This document shows, piece by piece, positions 1 to 10,195 of a stretch of DNA of 64,000 bases; position 1 is the stretch's first letter; every line of letters starts with the position of its first letter. Origin of the DNA: Burkholderiales bacterium (GTDB lineage Bacteria > Pseudomonadota > Gammaproteobacteria > Burkholderiales > Burkholderiaceae_C); the NCBI GenBank assembly GCA_026400105.1, contig JAPLPQ010000083.1, positions 45,817 to 109,816 on the forward strand. The letters run 5' to 3'. Position numbers and translations under genes: made by a program. The notes under the pieces are model-generated. The model worked only from the letters and a program-made list of their open reading frames with translations, was not told the origin of the DNA and made no database searches.

Positions 1-732
1 CACGACCGTTTCAAGGCCGGCACGCCGATCTCGGTGCACGAGTTCCTCTATCCGCTGATGCAGGGCTACGACTCGGTCGCGCTGAAATCCGACCTCGAGC
101 TCGGCGGCACCGACCAGAAGTTCAACCTGCTGATGGGCCGTCACCTGCAGGCCGAGTATGGCCAGGAGCCGCAGTGCATCCTGACCATGCCGCTGCTCGA
201 GGGCCTGGACGGCGTCGACAAGATGTCGAAGTCGAAGAACAACTACATCGGCATCACCGAGCCGGCCAACTCGATGTTCGCCAAGGTGCTGTCGATCTCC
301 GATGTGCTGATGTGGAAGTGGTACACCCTGCTGTCGTTCCGCAGCGAGGCCGAGATCGCCGCGCTCAAGGCCGCGATCGCCCAGGGTGCCAACCCCAAGG
401 AAGCCAAGGTCGCGCTGGCCAAGGAGATCACCGCGCGCTTCCACAGCGCGGCGGCCGCCGATGCGGCCGAGCAGGACTTCATCAACCGCAGCAAGGGCGG
501 CGTGCCGGACGAGATTCCCGAGGTTGCGCTGTCGGGCGCGCCGCTGGGCATCGGTGCGCTGCTGAAGTCGGCCGGACTGGCACCCTCGACCAGCGAGGCG
601 AACCGCCTGATCGACGGCGGCGGCGTGCGCGTTGAAGGCTCGGTAGTCAGCGACAAGGGCCTCAAGCTCGAGGCCGGTACCTTCGTGGTCCAGGTCGGCA
701 AGCGCAAGTTCGCGCGCGTGACGCTGGCATGA
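1..732 (+). CDS. tyrS: Tyrosyl-tRNA synthetase, 5' truncated by window edge
   Basis: C-terminal 243 residues of a class I tyrosyl-tRNA synthetase, which charges tRNA-Tyr in the cytoplasm. The reading frame is open from base 1, so the true start and the HIGH motif lie outside the window. Visible are the tyrosine-site stretch [13 protein letters not shown] (about residue 37), the ATP-binding KMSKS loop (residues 74-78 of the visible part) and a C-terminal S4-type RNA-binding domain from about residue 185. The stop codon overlaps the start of dtd by 4 bases (ATGA), so the two are probably co-translated. A GTG at 34 is only an internal codon. Identification is secure. Confidence 0.95.
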   Translation, partial: HDRFKAGTPISVHEFLYPLMQGYDSVALKSDLELGGTDQKFNLLMGRHLQAEYGQEPQCILTMPLLEGLDGVDKMSKSKNNYIGITEPANSMFAKVLSISDVLMWKWYTLLSFRSEAEIAALKAAIAQGANPKEAKVALAKEITARFHSAAAADAAEQDFINRSKGGVPDEIPEVALSGAPLGIGALLKSAGLAPSTSEANRLIDGGGVRVEGSVVSDKGLKLEAGTFVVQVGKRKFARVTLA

Positions 733-1172
733 AGGCGGTCCTGCAGCGCGTCAGCGAAGCCCGGGTCACGGTCGAGGGCGAAGTCATCGGCGAAATCGGG
801 CCGGGCCTGCTGGTGCTGCTGTGCGCCGAGCGCGGCGACACCGAGGCGGTGGCCGACAAGCTGCTGGCGAAGATGCTCAAGCTGCGCATCTTTGCCGACG
901 AGGCCGGCAAGATGAACCGCAGCCTGCAGGACATCGGCGGCGGCCTGCTGCTGGTGAGCCAGTTCACGCTGGCGGCCGATACCTCGGGCGGCAACCGGCC
1001 CAGCTTCGGCCAGGCCGCCGCGCCCGACGAGGGCCGCCGGCTCTACGACTATGTTGTCGCGCAGGCACGCGCCGCTCACCCAGTGGTGCAGACCGGGCGC
1101 TTCGCGGCCGACATGCAGGTGCAACTGGTCAACGACGGTCCGGTCACGATCCCGATGCAGATGAGCGCCTGA
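729..1172 (+). CDS. dtd: D-aminoacyl-tRNA deacylase
   Basis: 147-residue homodimeric deacylase that removes D-amino acids (and glycine mischarged on tRNA-Ala) from tRNA, protecting translation. Length is normal for the family. The sequence shows the N-terminal [15 protein letters not shown] strand, the [17 protein letters not shown] active-site segment around residue 78, and the C-terminal NDGPVTI stretch with the Gly-cisPro pair that gives chirality selection. It starts inside the tyrS stop (ATGA overlap), which places two tRNA-charging quality functions in one transcript. The next gene begins 4 bases after its stop. No anomaly seen. Confidence 0.95.
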   Translation: MKAVLQRVSEARVTVEGEVIGEIGPGLLVLLCAERGDTEAVADKLLAKMLKLRIFADEAGKMNRSLQDIGGGLLLVSQFTLAADTSGGNRPSFGQAAAPDEGRRLYDYVVAQARAAHPVVQTGRFAADMQVQLVNDGPVTIPMQMSA

Positions 1173-1176
1173 GCCG

Positions 1177-1944
1177 ATGCACGAGTCGAGTCACCGCCCC
1201 GAATCCGGTTCCGGCCAGGGCCAGTTACCGCCATCCACTGCCGGCGCGGCGCTGTTTTCCGGCCTGAGCCAGCACGGCCTGAACCTGCAGGCGGTGTTCG
1301 ACCTGGCCGATCTGCCGCCCGAGGTGCTGGCGACGCTGGGCCTGGACGGGGCAGGGCGCTCGCGCTTTCGTCAGCTGATCCTGATCGGTCACCTCGGGCG
1401 CGATTTCTGGGCCGCGCTGCAGCGACGCGGGATGCATGGCGCGCATCCGGTGGACCAGTTCGTGACCGAGCGCGTCGCGGCCTGGATGGCGGAGGCGCTG
1501 CCGGACCATCAATGGCAGCAGGTCTTTCCCGGCCCGGCACCGGTCGGGCTGCAGCGGCTGGGCGCGCTGGCGGGCTGGCACCAGGCCTCGCCGTTCTGGG
1601 TCGGTGTCGATGCCGAGTGGGGCAGCTGGTTCGCCTATCGCGCCGTCCTGCTGGCCGATACCACGCTGCCCGTCACGCCCAGGCGCGAGGCCGGATCGCC
1701 CTGCGCCAGTTGCGTGGACAAGCCCTGCCTCGGCGCCTGTCCGGCCGGTGCGCTGGCGTCCGAGCCGGGCGGCCCCTGGCGGCTGCAGGCCTGCCTGGAC
1801 TGGCGCAAGCAGCCTGGTTCGTCCTGCCTGGACCGTTGCCTGGCGCGCAACGCCTGTCCGGTCGGCGAGCGCTACCGCTATGCCGACCAGCAGATCGCCT
1901 ATCACTACCTGCACTCGATGCATTTCATCCGCCAGCATTGCTGA
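1177..1944 (+). CDS. QueG-like double 4Fe-4S cluster protein, function unknown
   Basis: 255-residue cytoplasmic iron-sulfur protein. The C-terminal half has a ferredoxin-like double-cluster pattern: C176-x2-C179-x4-C184-x3-C188-P, then C206, C217, C221 and C227-P. This resembles the 4Fe-4S module of epoxyqueuosine reductase QueG, but the protein is about 100 residues shorter and I do not recognise the QueG cobalamin-binding region in its N-terminal half. No signal peptide or membrane segment. It follows dtd by 4 bases and is probably the last gene of the tyrS-dtd transcript. An electron-transfer role is inferred from the cysteines alone; the substrate is unknown. Confidence 0.7.
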   Translation: MHESSHRPESGSGQGQLPPSTAGAALFSGLSQHGLNLQAVFDLADLPPEVLATLGLDGAGRSRFRQLILIGHLGRDFWAALQRRGMHGAHPVDQFVTERVAAWMAEALPDHQWQQVFPGPAPVGLQRLGALAGWHQASPFWVGVDAEWGSWFAYRAVLLADTTLPVTPRREAGSPCASCVDKPCLGACPAGALASEPGGPWRLQACLDWRKQPGSSCLDRCLARNACPVGERYRYADQQIAYHYLHSMHFIRQHC

Positions 1945-1961
1945 GGAGTTGCACGCTCCAT

Positions 1962-2025
1962 GGCCGGGGTGACGCCGGGCTCCTCATGCTGCAAGCAGAA
2001 ATCGTCGCCCGGCGCCACCCCGGCC
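1962..2025 (+). repeat. Structured intergenic repeat, copy 1
   Basis: Long imperfect palindrome 17 bases after the Fe-S gene stop. Arms 1962-1971 and 2016-2025 pair perfectly (10 bp); an A/C mismatch follows; arms 1973-1980 and 2007-2014 pair perfectly (8 bp). The 26-nt loop 1981-2006 contains CTCATGCTGC and AGCAGAAATCGTC and can itself form a CTG/CAG mini-stem. The same loop, with one substitution, returns at 3600-3625 inside a stem of different sequence. There is no T tract, so it is not a standard intrinsic terminator. It may be a 3'-end stabiliser or a REP-like element. Confidence 0.8.
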
Positions 2026-2037
2026 CTGTCGCTTCGG

Positions 2038-2110
2038 GCGTGGCACCAGGCTCCTGATGCCGCGAGCAGAAATCGCCGCCCAGCGCTCCCCCGGCCCTGT
2101 CGCTATCGGG
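2038..2110 (+). repeat. Structured intergenic repeat, degenerate copy 3
   Basis: A second, decayed unit 71 bases downstream of copy 1. Its loop-equivalent 2052-2077 matches the copy 2 loop at 23 of 26 positions (shared core GCGAGCAGAAATCG), but the flanking arms keep only about three consecutive pairs. The flank CCCGGCCCTGTCGCT also recurs at the same 71-base offset, so this looks like a tandem duplication that lost its stem. It lies directly upstream of dbpA. Confidence 0.65.
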
Positions 2111-2132
2111 CCGCCGCGCCGATAATCGCGCG

Positions 2133-3536
<1,404 letters not shown>

Positions 3537-3575
3537 GCCACTGGCTTGCTGCCGGAGCTTGGTTGGGCGCTCGCT

Positions 3576-3649
3576 GCCGGGGCGAGGGCCGCGCCGGGCT
3601 CCTCATGCTGCGAGCAGAAATCGTCGCCCGGCGCAGCCCTCGCCCCGGC
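3576..3649 (+). repeat. Structured intergenic repeat, copy 2
   Basis: Near-perfect palindrome starting 39 bases after the dbpA stop. Outer arms 3576-3589 and 3636-3649 pair over 14 bp, a single C/A mismatch follows, and inner arms 3591-3599 and 3626-3634 pair over 9 bp. The 26-nt loop 3600-3625 differs from the copy 1 loop only at one A/G position. The outer stem sequence differs from copy 1 yet is fully self-complementary, which is the pattern expected of a conserved structure. It has no poly-T tail. It lies between the convergent genes dbpA and ybeY. Confidence 0.82.
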
Positions 3650-3725
3650 TGCTGCCTGGCGATCGCCAGTATGGCTGTCTGGTGACGTGGTGCGCTAGCT
3701 CTGGCCTGGCTCTTGCGAGCCAGTG

Positions 3726-4184
3726 TCACTCGGCGTAGGGGTTCGGGAAGCCCAGGCCTGCCAGGATCTCGATCTCGTAGGCCTCCATCTCCTCGGCATC
3801 CTGTTCGCTGGTCTCGTGGTCCCAGCCCTGGGCGTGCAGCGCGCCGTGCACCAGCAGGTGGGCGTAATGCTGTTGCAGCGTCTTGCCCTGCTCGGCCGCT
3901 TCGCGCGCGACCACCGGCGCGCACAGCACCAGGTCGGCCATCACGACCGGCTCCTGCGCGTAGTCGAAGGTCAGCACATTGGTCGCGTAGTCCTTTTGCC
4001 GGTAGTCGCGGTTCAGGCTCTGGCCTTCCTCGGCATCGACGATGCGCACGGTGATTTCGCCGTCGTCGGCCAGCGCGTGGCGCAGCCAGCGCATGACTTT
4101 CTGGCGCGGCAGCGCGGCGCGGTGTTCGGCCACGCCGTCGAAGCGGGCGAATTGCAGGGAGAGGGTCAGGTCGGGCAGGGCCAT
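3726..4184 (-). CDS. ybeY: rRNA maturation endoribonuclease YbeY
   Basis: 152-residue zinc-dependent endoribonuclease for 16S rRNA 3'-end maturation and 70S quality control. The metal motif is visible as [11 protein letters not shown] (H-x3-H-x5-H) in the C-terminal third, followed by an acidic EQDAEEME stretch. I chose the ATG at 4184 (MALPDLTL) rather than the longer frame to 4217, because it lies one base after the phoH stop and matches family length. The pair phoH-ybeY is a conserved operon in proteobacteria, transcribed here on the minus strand. Confidence 0.93.
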   Translation of the reverse strand: MALPDLTLSLQFARFDGVAEHRAALPRQKVMRWLRHALADDGEITVRIVDAEEGQSLNRDYRQKDYATNVLTFDYAQEPVVMADLVLCAPVVAREAAEQGKTLQQHYAHLLVHGALHAQGWDHETSEQDAEEMEAYEIEILAGLGFPNPYAE

Positions 4185-4185
4185 G

Positions 4186-5124
4186 TCAGTCTTTCGGGGC
4201 AGTTTTGTCGTAGGCATCGACGATACGTGCGACCAGCGGATGGCGCACCACGTCGGCGCTGGTCAGGCGGTTGAAGGCAATGCCCTGCACGCGCTTGAGG
4301 ATGCGCTCGGCGTCGATCAGTCCGCTGAGCTGGGTGCGCGGCAGGTCGACCTGGCTCACGTCGCCGGTGATGACGGCCTTGCTGCCGAAGCCGATCCGGG
4401 TCAGGAACATCTTCATCTGCTCGGGCGTGGTGTTCTGCGCCTCGTCGAGGATCACGAAGGCGTGGTTCAGCGTACGCCCGCGCATGAAGGCCAGCGGCGC
4501 GATCTCGATCTGCTGGCGCTCGAAAGCCTTTTGCACCTTGTCGACGCCCATCAGGTCGTAGAGCGCGTCGTAGAGCGGGCGCAGATAGGGGTCGACCTTC
4601 TGCGTCAGGTCGCCGGGCAGGAAGCCCAGCCGCTCGCCGGCCTCGACCGCCGGGCGCGTCAGCACGATGCGCTGCACCGCGCTGCGCTCAAGCGCATCGA
4701 CCGCGCAGGCCACCGCGAGGTAGGTCTTGCCGGTGCCGGCCGGGCCGATGCCGAAGGTGATGTCGTGGCAGGCCATCTGATCCAGGTAGCGCTGCTGGTT
4801 GGCGGTGCGTCCGCGCACTTCGCCGCGTCTGGTCTGCATCGCCACATGCTCGACGCTGTCCGCGGGCAGGGCGCTGTCGCCGGCGAGCATGAGCTGGACC
4901 TGTTCGGCCGGAACCGGCTGGCGCGCGAGCTCGTACAGGGCCTGGATCACCTCCATCGCCTGCTCGGCCTTGGCTTTCGGACCCTCGACGCGGAACTGCT
5001 CGAAGCGGTGCGCGACCTTGACTTGCAGCGCGGCCTCGATCGTGCGCAGATGGCTGTCGAGCGGGCCGCACAGATGGGCCATGCGGGTGTTGTCGGGCGG
5101 AGAGAAATGGTGGCGGAGAATCAA
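4186..5124 (-). CDS. phoH: PhoH-like ATPase (YbeZ)
   Basis: 312-residue PhoH-family P-loop ATPase, the usual partner of YbeY in RNA metabolism. Walker A reads [11 protein letters not shown] and Walker B is VILDEAQN, with conserved TRPAVEAGE between. The frame continues upstream to a TTG at 5154, but relatives begin with an (M)ILRHHF-type N-terminus, so the TTG at 5124 ([12 protein letters not shown]) is the likelier start; GGAATTATCGG lies just before it. ruvA starts on the opposite strand only 29 bases away, leaving almost no room for separate promoters. Function is secure at family level; the start is uncertain. Confidence 0.88.
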   Translation of the reverse strand: MILRHHFSPPDNTRMAHLCGPLDSHLRTIEAALQVKVAHRFEQFRVEGPKAKAEQAMEVIQALYELARQPVPAEQVQLMLAGDSALPADSVEHVAMQTRRGEVRGRTANQQRYLDQMACHDITFGIGPAGTGKTYLAVACAVDALERSAVQRIVLTRPAVEAGERLGFLPGDLTQKVDPYLRPLYDALYDLMGVDKVQKAFERQQIEIAPLAFMRGRTLNHAFVILDEAQNTTPEQMKMFLTRIGFGSKAVITGDVSQVDLPRTQLSGLIDAERILKRVQGIAFNRLTSADVVRHPLVARIVDAYDKTAPKD

Positions 5125-5153
5125 ACCGATAATTCCATCTAAAGGAAACGTCA

Positions 5154-5735
5154 ATGATAGGCAAACTGAGCGGAACGCTGCTGGAAAAATCCCCTCCCCA
5201 GGTCCTGGTCGACTGCGGTGGCGTGGGCTACGAGGTCGATGTGCCGATGAGCACCTTCTACGGCCTGCCTCACCTGGGCGAGAAAGTCGCGCTGCTGACG
5301 CATTTTGTCGTGCGCGAGGACGCGCAGCTGCTGTACGGATTCGCGACTGCTACTGAACGTGAGGCCTTTCGGCAATTGATCAAGGTCAGCGGCGTCGGTC
5401 CGCGCATGGCGCTGAGCCTGCTGTCGGGCATGAGCGTGGCCGAGCTGGCGCAGGCCGTGACCGCGCAGGAGACCGGCCGCCTGGTCAAGGTGCCCGGCAT
5501 CGGCAAGAAGACCGCCGAGCGCCTGCTGCTCGAGCTCAAGGGCAAGCTGGGTGCCGATCTCGGGCCGTTGGCGGGCGGTGGCCTGCTGCTGGGCGACGCG
5601 CATGGCGATATCCAGCAGGCGCTGATCGCGCTCGGCTACAACGAGAAGGAGGCAGCCGCCGCGCTCAAGGCGCTGCCGGCCGAGGTGGGCGTCAGCGAGG
5701 GCATCAAGCTCGCGCTCAGGGCGTTGGCGCGGTGA
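5154..5735 (+). CDS. ruvA: Holliday junction DNA helicase subunit RuvA
   Basis: 193-residue RuvA, which binds four-way DNA junctions as a tetramer and loads RuvB for branch migration. The N-terminal [14 protein letters not shown]-fold, central helix-hairpin-helix motifs ([14 protein letters not shown] and [16 protein letters not shown]) and a C-terminal RuvB-contact domain are all recognisable. The ATG at 5154 follows AAAGGAAACG, a good ribosome binding site. ruvB follows after 22 bases, so this is a ruvAB operon. No ruvC is visible in the window. Confidence 0.96.
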   Translation: MIGKLSGTLLEKSPPQVLVDCGGVGYEVDVPMSTFYGLPHLGEKVALLTHFVVREDAQLLYGFATATEREAFRQLIKVSGVGPRMALSLLSGMSVAELAQAVTAQETGRLVKVPGIGKKTAERLLLELKGKLGADLGPLAGGGLLLGDAHGDIQQALIALGYNEKEAAAALKALPAEVGVSEGIKLALRALAR

Positions 5736-5757
5736 TTTTCAAACGGGGTAAGCGCAG

Positions 5758-6825
5758 ATGGCAATAGAAACCGACGATTTCGCCCGGGCACCGCGCCAAC
5801 CGCGCATGGTCTCTGCCGCGCCCGAATCCGGCCGCGAGGAGGCGCTCGAGCGCGCGCTGCGGCCCAAGGGCTTGCAGGAATATGTGGGTCAGGCCAAGGT
5901 GCGCGAGCAGCTCGAGATCTTCATCGGCGCGGCCAAGAAGCGCCAGGAAGCGCTCGACCATGTGCTGCTGTTCGGCCCGCCGGGCCTGGGCAAGACCACG
6001 CTGAGCCACATCATTGCCTACGAGCTTGGCGTCAACCTGCGCCAGACCAGCGGTCCGGTGCTCGAGAAGCCGAAGGACCTGGCCGCGCTGCTGACCAACC
6101 TCGAGCCCAATGACGTGCTGTTCATCGACGAGATCCATCGACTCTCGCCGGTCGTCGAGGAGATTTTGTACCCGGCGCTGGAGGACTACCAGATCGACAT
6201 CATGATCGGCGAGGGGCCGGCGGCGCGCTCGATCAAGCTCGACCTGCAGCCCTTCACGCTGGTCGGCGCGACCACGCGCGCCGGCATGCTGACCAATCCG
6301 CTGCGCGACCGCTTCGGCATCGTCGGCCGGCTCGAGTTCTACAACGCGAGCGAGCTGGCGCTGATCGTCAAGCGCAGCGCCGGCCTGCTGCATACGCCGA
6401 TGGACGAGGCGGCGGCGTTCGAGGTCGCGCGTCGTTCGCGCGGCACGCCGCGCATTGCCAACCGGCTGCTGCGCCGGGTGCGCGACTATGCCGATGTCAA
6501 GGGCAACGGCCACATCACGCTCGACATGGCGAACCGCGCGCTGACCATGCTCGATGTCGACCCGATCGGCTTCGACCTGATGGACAGGAAGCTGCTCGAG
6601 GCCCTGATCCACAAGTTCGACGGCGGCCCGGTCGGCCTCGACAACATCGCCGCCAGCATCGGCGAGGAGGCGGGCACGATCGAGGACGTGATCGAGCCCT
6701 ACCTGATCCAGCAGGGCTATCTGCAGCGCACCACGCGCGGGCGCATCGCGACCCAGGCGGCGTTTCGCCATCTTGGCCTGGAGCCGCCCAAGATCGAGCC
6801 AGGACTGCTGTCGGGCGGGGACTGA
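5758..6825 (+). CDS. ruvB: Holliday junction branch migration ATPase RuvB
   Basis: 355-residue AAA+ motor that forms hexameric rings and drives branch migration with RuvA. Walker A is [11 protein letters not shown], Walker B is LFIDEIHR, and sensor 1 lies in [11 protein letters not shown]; the C-terminal winged-helix domain ends with the typical [14 protein letters not shown] stretch. Length is normal. It lies 22 bases after ruvA with the start at 5758 (ATGGCAATAGAA). Downstream it converges on the histidine phosphatase gene, with about 50 bases between stops. Confidence 0.96.
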   Translation: MAIETDDFARAPRQPRMVSAAPESGREEALERALRPKGLQEYVGQAKVREQLEIFIGAAKKRQEALDHVLLFGPPGLGKTTLSHIIAYELGVNLRQTSGPVLEKPKDLAALLTNLEPNDVLFIDEIHRLSPVVEEILYPALEDYQIDIMIGEGPAARSIKLDLQPFTLVGATTRAGMLTNPLRDRFGIVGRLEFYNASELALIVKRSAGLLHTPMDEAAAFEVARRSRGTPRIANRLLRRVRDYADVKGNGHITLDMANRALTMLDVDPIGFDLMDRKLLEALIHKFDGGPVGLDNIAASIGEEAGTIEDVIEPYLIQQGYLQRTTRGRIATQAAFRHLGLEPPKIEPGLLSGGD

Positions 6826-6874
6826 GGCCTCTTGCCTGCTGCCGGCCCTGGCTCGCCGGGTCGGCCAGCCGGTC

Positions 6875-7516
6875 TCAGGTGCTGGTGTCGTCGTCCGAGG
6901 TTTCCTCGAGATGGCCGCGGTCGGCCCAGCCGACCAGGCTCATCCCCTCGGGGGTCCAGAGCAGGCGGTGGATCGCGGCATTCTCGACCAGCCAGGTGCG
7001 CGGCGCCTGGACCTCAAGCCCGGTCGACAGCCGGTACAGCATGTCGAGCACGCCGCCATGCGCGACGATGACGATCTGCTCGCCGCTGTGGCGTGCTGCG
7101 ATCTCGTTGATGGTGCTCTCGATGCGTTCGCGCAGTTGCAGCAGCGTCTCGCCGCCGCCGCCCGGCGCGAAGTCCGGCACCCGGGTGCGCCAGGCCAGCG
7201 CGGCCTCGGGTTCCTCGAGCTCGAGCTCGGTCCAGGTCTTGCCCTGGAAGTCGCCGAAATGGCGTTCGCGCAGGCCGCTGTGGGTGCGCACGTCCATGGC
7301 CAACGCGGTCGCGATGGCGCTGGCGGTCTGTTGCGCCCGTTCCAGGTCGCTCGAGTAGACCGCCGCGATCGCTTCCTCGCGCAGCGCGTCGGCCGCGCGC
7401 GCGGCCTGCCAGTAGCCACGCTCGTTGAGCGGGATGTCGAGATGACCCTGCAGGCGCTTGTCCTGGTTCCAGGTCGTTTCGCCGTGGCGCAGCGCCAGGA
7501 TGCGGGTGAATTCCAT
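6875..7516 (-). CDS. Histidine phosphatase / phosphoglycerate mutase family protein
   Basis: 213-residue histidine phosphatase superfamily enzyme. The phosphoacceptor motif LRHGETTWN is near residue 10, followed by RLQGHLDIPLNERG, the SSDLERAQQTA motif, and the second catalytic histidine in VAHGG. This layout fits GpmB/CobC-like phosphatases rather than the true cofactor-dependent glycolytic mutase; the substrate cannot be read from sequence. The ATG at 7516 is chosen because homology starts there although the frame is open far upstream. A run of nine C (minus strand) lies 25-33 bases before the start, in the leader. Confidence 0.85.
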   Translation of the reverse strand: MEFTRILALRHGETTWNQDKRLQGHLDIPLNERGYWQAARAADALREEAIAAVYSSDLERAQQTASAIATALAMDVRTHSGLRERHFGDFQGKTWTELELEEPEAALAWRTRVPDFAPGGGGETLLQLRERIESTINEIAARHSGEQIVIVAHGGVLDMLYRLSTGLEVQAPRTWLVENAAIHRLLWTPEGMSLVGWADRGHLEETSDDDTST

Positions 7517-7596
7517 ATGGGGGCTTCGTGGGGCGGTGTTGGGGGGGGGCTGGCGCGAGCGGATCGCCGCGCAGCGGGTCAGCGTATTCGGCGCGG

Positions 7597-8250
7597 TCAG
7601 CGCGGGACTTCGATCACGACCCGGCGCGGGCCGGCTGGCGCTTGCGGGAAGCCCTGCAGCGCCGCGTCGAGCAGCGCGGCCCAGAGCGTCGGGTTGTCGG
7701 CCCAGGGGCCGTCGTGCGAGGCCTGGGTCTCGTAGACCACCCGGGCGCTGCGTGCGTCGCGCAGCACGAGCGAGACCTCGCGCTGGTAGTAGGGCGTCGT
7801 CAGGTGCGGAAACAGCGGCATGCCGAAGCCGACCGAGCCATGCGGAAACACATGGCCGATGCCGACGTTGACGCCAAAGCTCGGCCTGTCGGGCTCGTCC
7901 CAGGGCGCGTAGGGCAGGCGCACCGAGCGCGCGCCGAGCTCGACCGTCCAGCGCGGCAGCGCCGCGCCGGCGGGCAGCGGTTCGGGCGCGGCACGCAGGC
8001 CAACCCGCTCCAGCGCCTGGCGCGTCAGCGTCTCGAGCGCTTCCTGCTGCTGGCTCGGCGCCTGCAGCTGCGAGGGTCGGCGCTCGAAGCGGTAGCGGTC
8101 GCCGGGGACCGGCCTGGCCGCCTCGCCAGTCGGGCCAGCTGGCCAGTCGGCGTAACTGCGCACGTCGTTCTCGAGCCGGATCGCGCCGGCACAGCCGCCC
8201 AGCAGCAGCGCGCCGGCCAGCAGGCTCAGGCCGCCCAGCCGACAGGTCAT
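7597..8250 (-). CDS. DUF4136-like outer-membrane lipoprotein
   Basis: 217-residue predicted lipoprotein. The start at 8250 gives MTCRLGGLSLL, a hydrophobic signal and a lipobox LLGGC with the lipidated cysteine at residue 20; longer starts (to 8304) would add a poor signal. The mature part shows the DUF4136 pattern: an alternating strand region, a proline/glycine/histidine-rich centre (GHVFPHGSVGFGMPLFPHL) and a C-terminal segment ending PRRVVIEVPR. Function is unknown. It lies between the histidine phosphatase (81 bases from its start) and ttcA (106 bases). Confidence 0.7.
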   Translation of the reverse strand: MTCRLGGLSLLAGALLLGGCAGAIRLENDVRSYADWPAGPTGEAARPVPGDRYRFERRPSQLQAPSQQQEALETLTRQALERVGLRAAPEPLPAGAALPRWTVELGARSVRLPYAPWDEPDRPSFGVNVGIGHVFPHGSVGFGMPLFPHLTTPYYQREVSLVLRDARSARVVYETQASHDGPWADNPTLWAALLDAALQGFPQAPAGPRRVVIEVPR

Positions 8251-8356
8251 GGCCCTGCCGGACCGGGTGGAGACTGGGGGACGGGACATGACTGGCTCCT
8301 GCATGAGGTGGGGCGTCCGGTGGCAGCTGCGGCCCCGCCACCGGCAGGGCGCAGCT

Positions 8357-9343
8357 TCAGCGCGCCGGGGTCAGGCTGATGATCTGCTCGGTCGGCAGCG
8401 CCGGTGGCAGCGGCAGCTCTTCCTCGTCGAACACCATGTCGCCATTCTCGTCGGCGACGCCGGTGGTGCGCAAGGTCTCGAACGGGTGCAGCTGGCGGTC
8501 CATCAGGTGGCTCGGCACGACGTTCTGCAGCGCGCCGAGCATGCTCTCGACCCGGCCCGGGAACTTCTTCTCCCATTCGCGCAGCATGTTGCCGATCTGC
8601 TTGCGTTGCAGGTTCTCCTGGCTGCCGCAGAGCGTGCAGGGAATGATCGGGAACTCGCGCACCTGGGCCCAGCGGATCAGGTCCTTCTCGGGCACATAGG
8701 CCAGCGGGCGGATCACCATGAACTCGCCGTTGTCGCTGACCAGCTTGGCCGGCATGCCCTTGAGCTTGGCGCCGAAGAACATGTTGAGGAAGAAGGTCTG
8801 CAGGATGTCGTCGCGGTGGTGTCCGAGCGCGATCTTGCTGCAGCCGAGCTCCTTGGCCACCCGGTACAGGATGCCGCGGCGCAGCCGGCTGCACAGGCTG
8901 CACATGGTCTTGCCCTCGGGGATCACCTTCTTGACGATCGAGTAGGTGTCCTGGGTCTCGATGTGGAACTTGACGCCGAGTTGCTTGAGGTACTCGGGCA
9001 GGATATGGTCGGGAAAGCCCGGCTGCTTCTGGTCCAGGTTGACCGCGATCAGCTCGAAGTTGACCGGGGCGCGCTTTTGCAGCTTGAGCAGGATGTCGAG
9101 CAGGCCGTAGCTGTCCTTGCCGCCCGACAGGCAGACCATCACGCGGTCGCCTTCCTCGATCATGTTGTAGTCGGCGATCGCGCGGCCGACCTCGCGGCAC
9201 AGGCGCTTTTCGAGCTTGCGGTCCTCGCGCTCGATCTTGTGCTTCTTCTGCGTCTCGGCGGCCTCGGCCGGATCGGCGGCAATAACAGGGGTGGTCTCGG
9301 CAGCGGTCTCGGCGGCCTCGGTCCAGTTGGCGGTGTCGTTCAT
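8357..9343 (-). CDS. ttcA: tRNA 2-thiocytidine(32) synthetase TtcA
   Basis: 328-residue PP-loop ATPase that thiolates cytidine 32 in certain tRNAs, using a 4Fe-4S cluster. The PP-loop SGGKDS lies around residue 74, and the paired cysteine motifs CSLC and CTLC needed for the cluster are intact. Homology begins near [21 protein letters not shown]; the first 30 residues are acidic and alanine/threonine rich, a common Burkholderiales extension. It lies 40 bases downstream of the pterin gene cluster on the same strand and may share its transcript. Confidence 0.94.
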   Translation of the reverse strand: MNDTANWTEAAETAAETTPVIAADPAEAAETQKKHKIEREDRKLEKRLCREVGRAIADYNMIEEGDRVMVCLSGGKDSYGLLDILLKLQKRAPVNFELIAVNLDQKQPGFPDHILPEYLKQLGVKFHIETQDTYSIVKKVIPEGKTMCSLCSRLRRGILYRVAKELGCSKIALGHHRDDILQTFFLNMFFGAKLKGMPAKLVSDNGEFMVIRPLAYVPEKDLIRWAQVREFPIIPCTLCGSQENLQRKQIGNMLREWEKKFPGRVESMLGALQNVVPSHLMDRQLHPFETLRTTGVADENGDMVFDEEELPLPPALPTEQIISLTPAR

Positions 9344-9383
9344 TTCAATCTCGGGTGTGGGGTGCTGATGGTGGTAGATCGGC

Positions 9384-9764
9384 TCACCATTGGCCGCTTT
9401 CCATGCGGATCGCGACCTCGCAGTCGTCGAAGATCTCGAGCTTGGCGATCTTGACGCGCACGCCGATCACGCCGGGCAGCCGCAGCAGGCGGTGGGCCAG
9501 CTTGCCGATCAGCGTCTCGAGCAGGTTCACATGCTCGGCGGTGCATTCGTCGATGATGATCTGGCGCACCTTGCGGTAGTCCAGCACATGCTCGATATCG
9601 TCTTGCGGCAGCAGCGGTTGCACGCCCTGGTTCAGCTCGGCATCGACCTGGATCGGCTGCGGGCTGGTCTTTTCGTGGTCGAGGATGCCGAGGTTGGCGA
9701 CGAAGCGCAGTCCGGTCAGGGTCAAGATCTGCTGGCCGGTTTTCGGGGCTTGGATGGGGTTCAT
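9384..9764 (-). CDS. FolB/FolX family pterin aldolase-epimerase
   Basis: 126-residue tunnelling-fold protein of the dihydroneopterin aldolase family. It keeps the conserved tyrosine in [12 protein letters not shown] and a lysine in KIAKLEIF. The residue after that lysine is leucine, as in dihydroneopterin triphosphate 2'-epimerase FolX (DKLHAL), whereas FolB aldolases have a Lys-Pro pair. With a FolM-like reductase two genes upstream, a FolX role in tetrahydromonapterin synthesis is a reasonable inference, though FolB cannot be excluded. The start at 9764 (MNPIQAPK) overlaps the preceding gene's stop by 4 bases. Confidence 0.8.
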   Translation of the reverse strand: MNPIQAPKTGQQILTLTGLRFVANLGILDHEKTSPQPIQVDAELNQGVQPLLPQDDIEHVLDYRKVRQIIIDECTAEHVNLLETLIGKLAHRLLRLPGVIGVRVKIAKLEIFDDCEVAIRMESGQW

Positions 9765-10195
9765 GGCTGGGCAGTGGCGGGCTTGACGTGGAAGACTTCC
9801 ACGCCGACGGCCTCGCAGTCGGGGTAGACGTCGGGTTTGCAGGTCGACAGGCGCACGGCGCGCACGCCGGGGTGGGCCAGCAGGCGTTGCGCGAGGTCGT
9901 CGCACAGGGTTTCCTGCAGCTCGACATGGCCTTGCTGCAGGCGCAGCGCGACCTCGGCGCGCACGAAGTCGTAGTCGACCACTTCGTGCAGCGAGTCGAG
10001 CGCGGGGGTGGAGCGCTCGAACGGCACCCAGAGCTCGACATCGATCCAGAGCCGCTGGGTCACGCCCTTCTCGAAGTCGTGCGCGCCGATATGGGCCTGC
10101 ACCTCGTGGCGGCGCAGGAAGAGCTTGCGGCAGCTCAGGCGCAGCTCGTCCATCAGGGACAGCTGCACGGGCAGGGTCAGGTCGGGAGCGTTCAT
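9761..10195 (-). CDS. folB: Dihydroneopterin aldolase (FolB)
   Basis: 144-residue dihydroneopterin aldolase, which converts 7,8-dihydroneopterin to 6-hydroxymethyl-dihydropterin in folate synthesis. The sequence shows the family N-terminal strand (RKLFLRRHEVQAHIGAHDFEKG), the catalytic tyrosine in VVDYDFV, and the catalytic lysine in the Lys-Pro pair of STCKPDVYPDCEAVGVEV. It is a paralogue of the next gene (9384-9764), and this copy keeps the features expected of a true FolB. Both ends overlap neighbours by 4 bases (ATGA), so translation of the three pterin genes is probably coupled. Confidence 0.85.
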   Translation of the reverse strand: MNAPDLTLPVQLSLMDELRLSCRKLFLRRHEVQAHIGAHDFEKGVTQRLWIDVELWVPFERSTPALDSLHEVVDYDFVRAEVALRLQQGHVELQETLCDDLAQRLLAHPGVRAVRLSTCKPDVYPDCEAVGVEVFHVKPATAQP

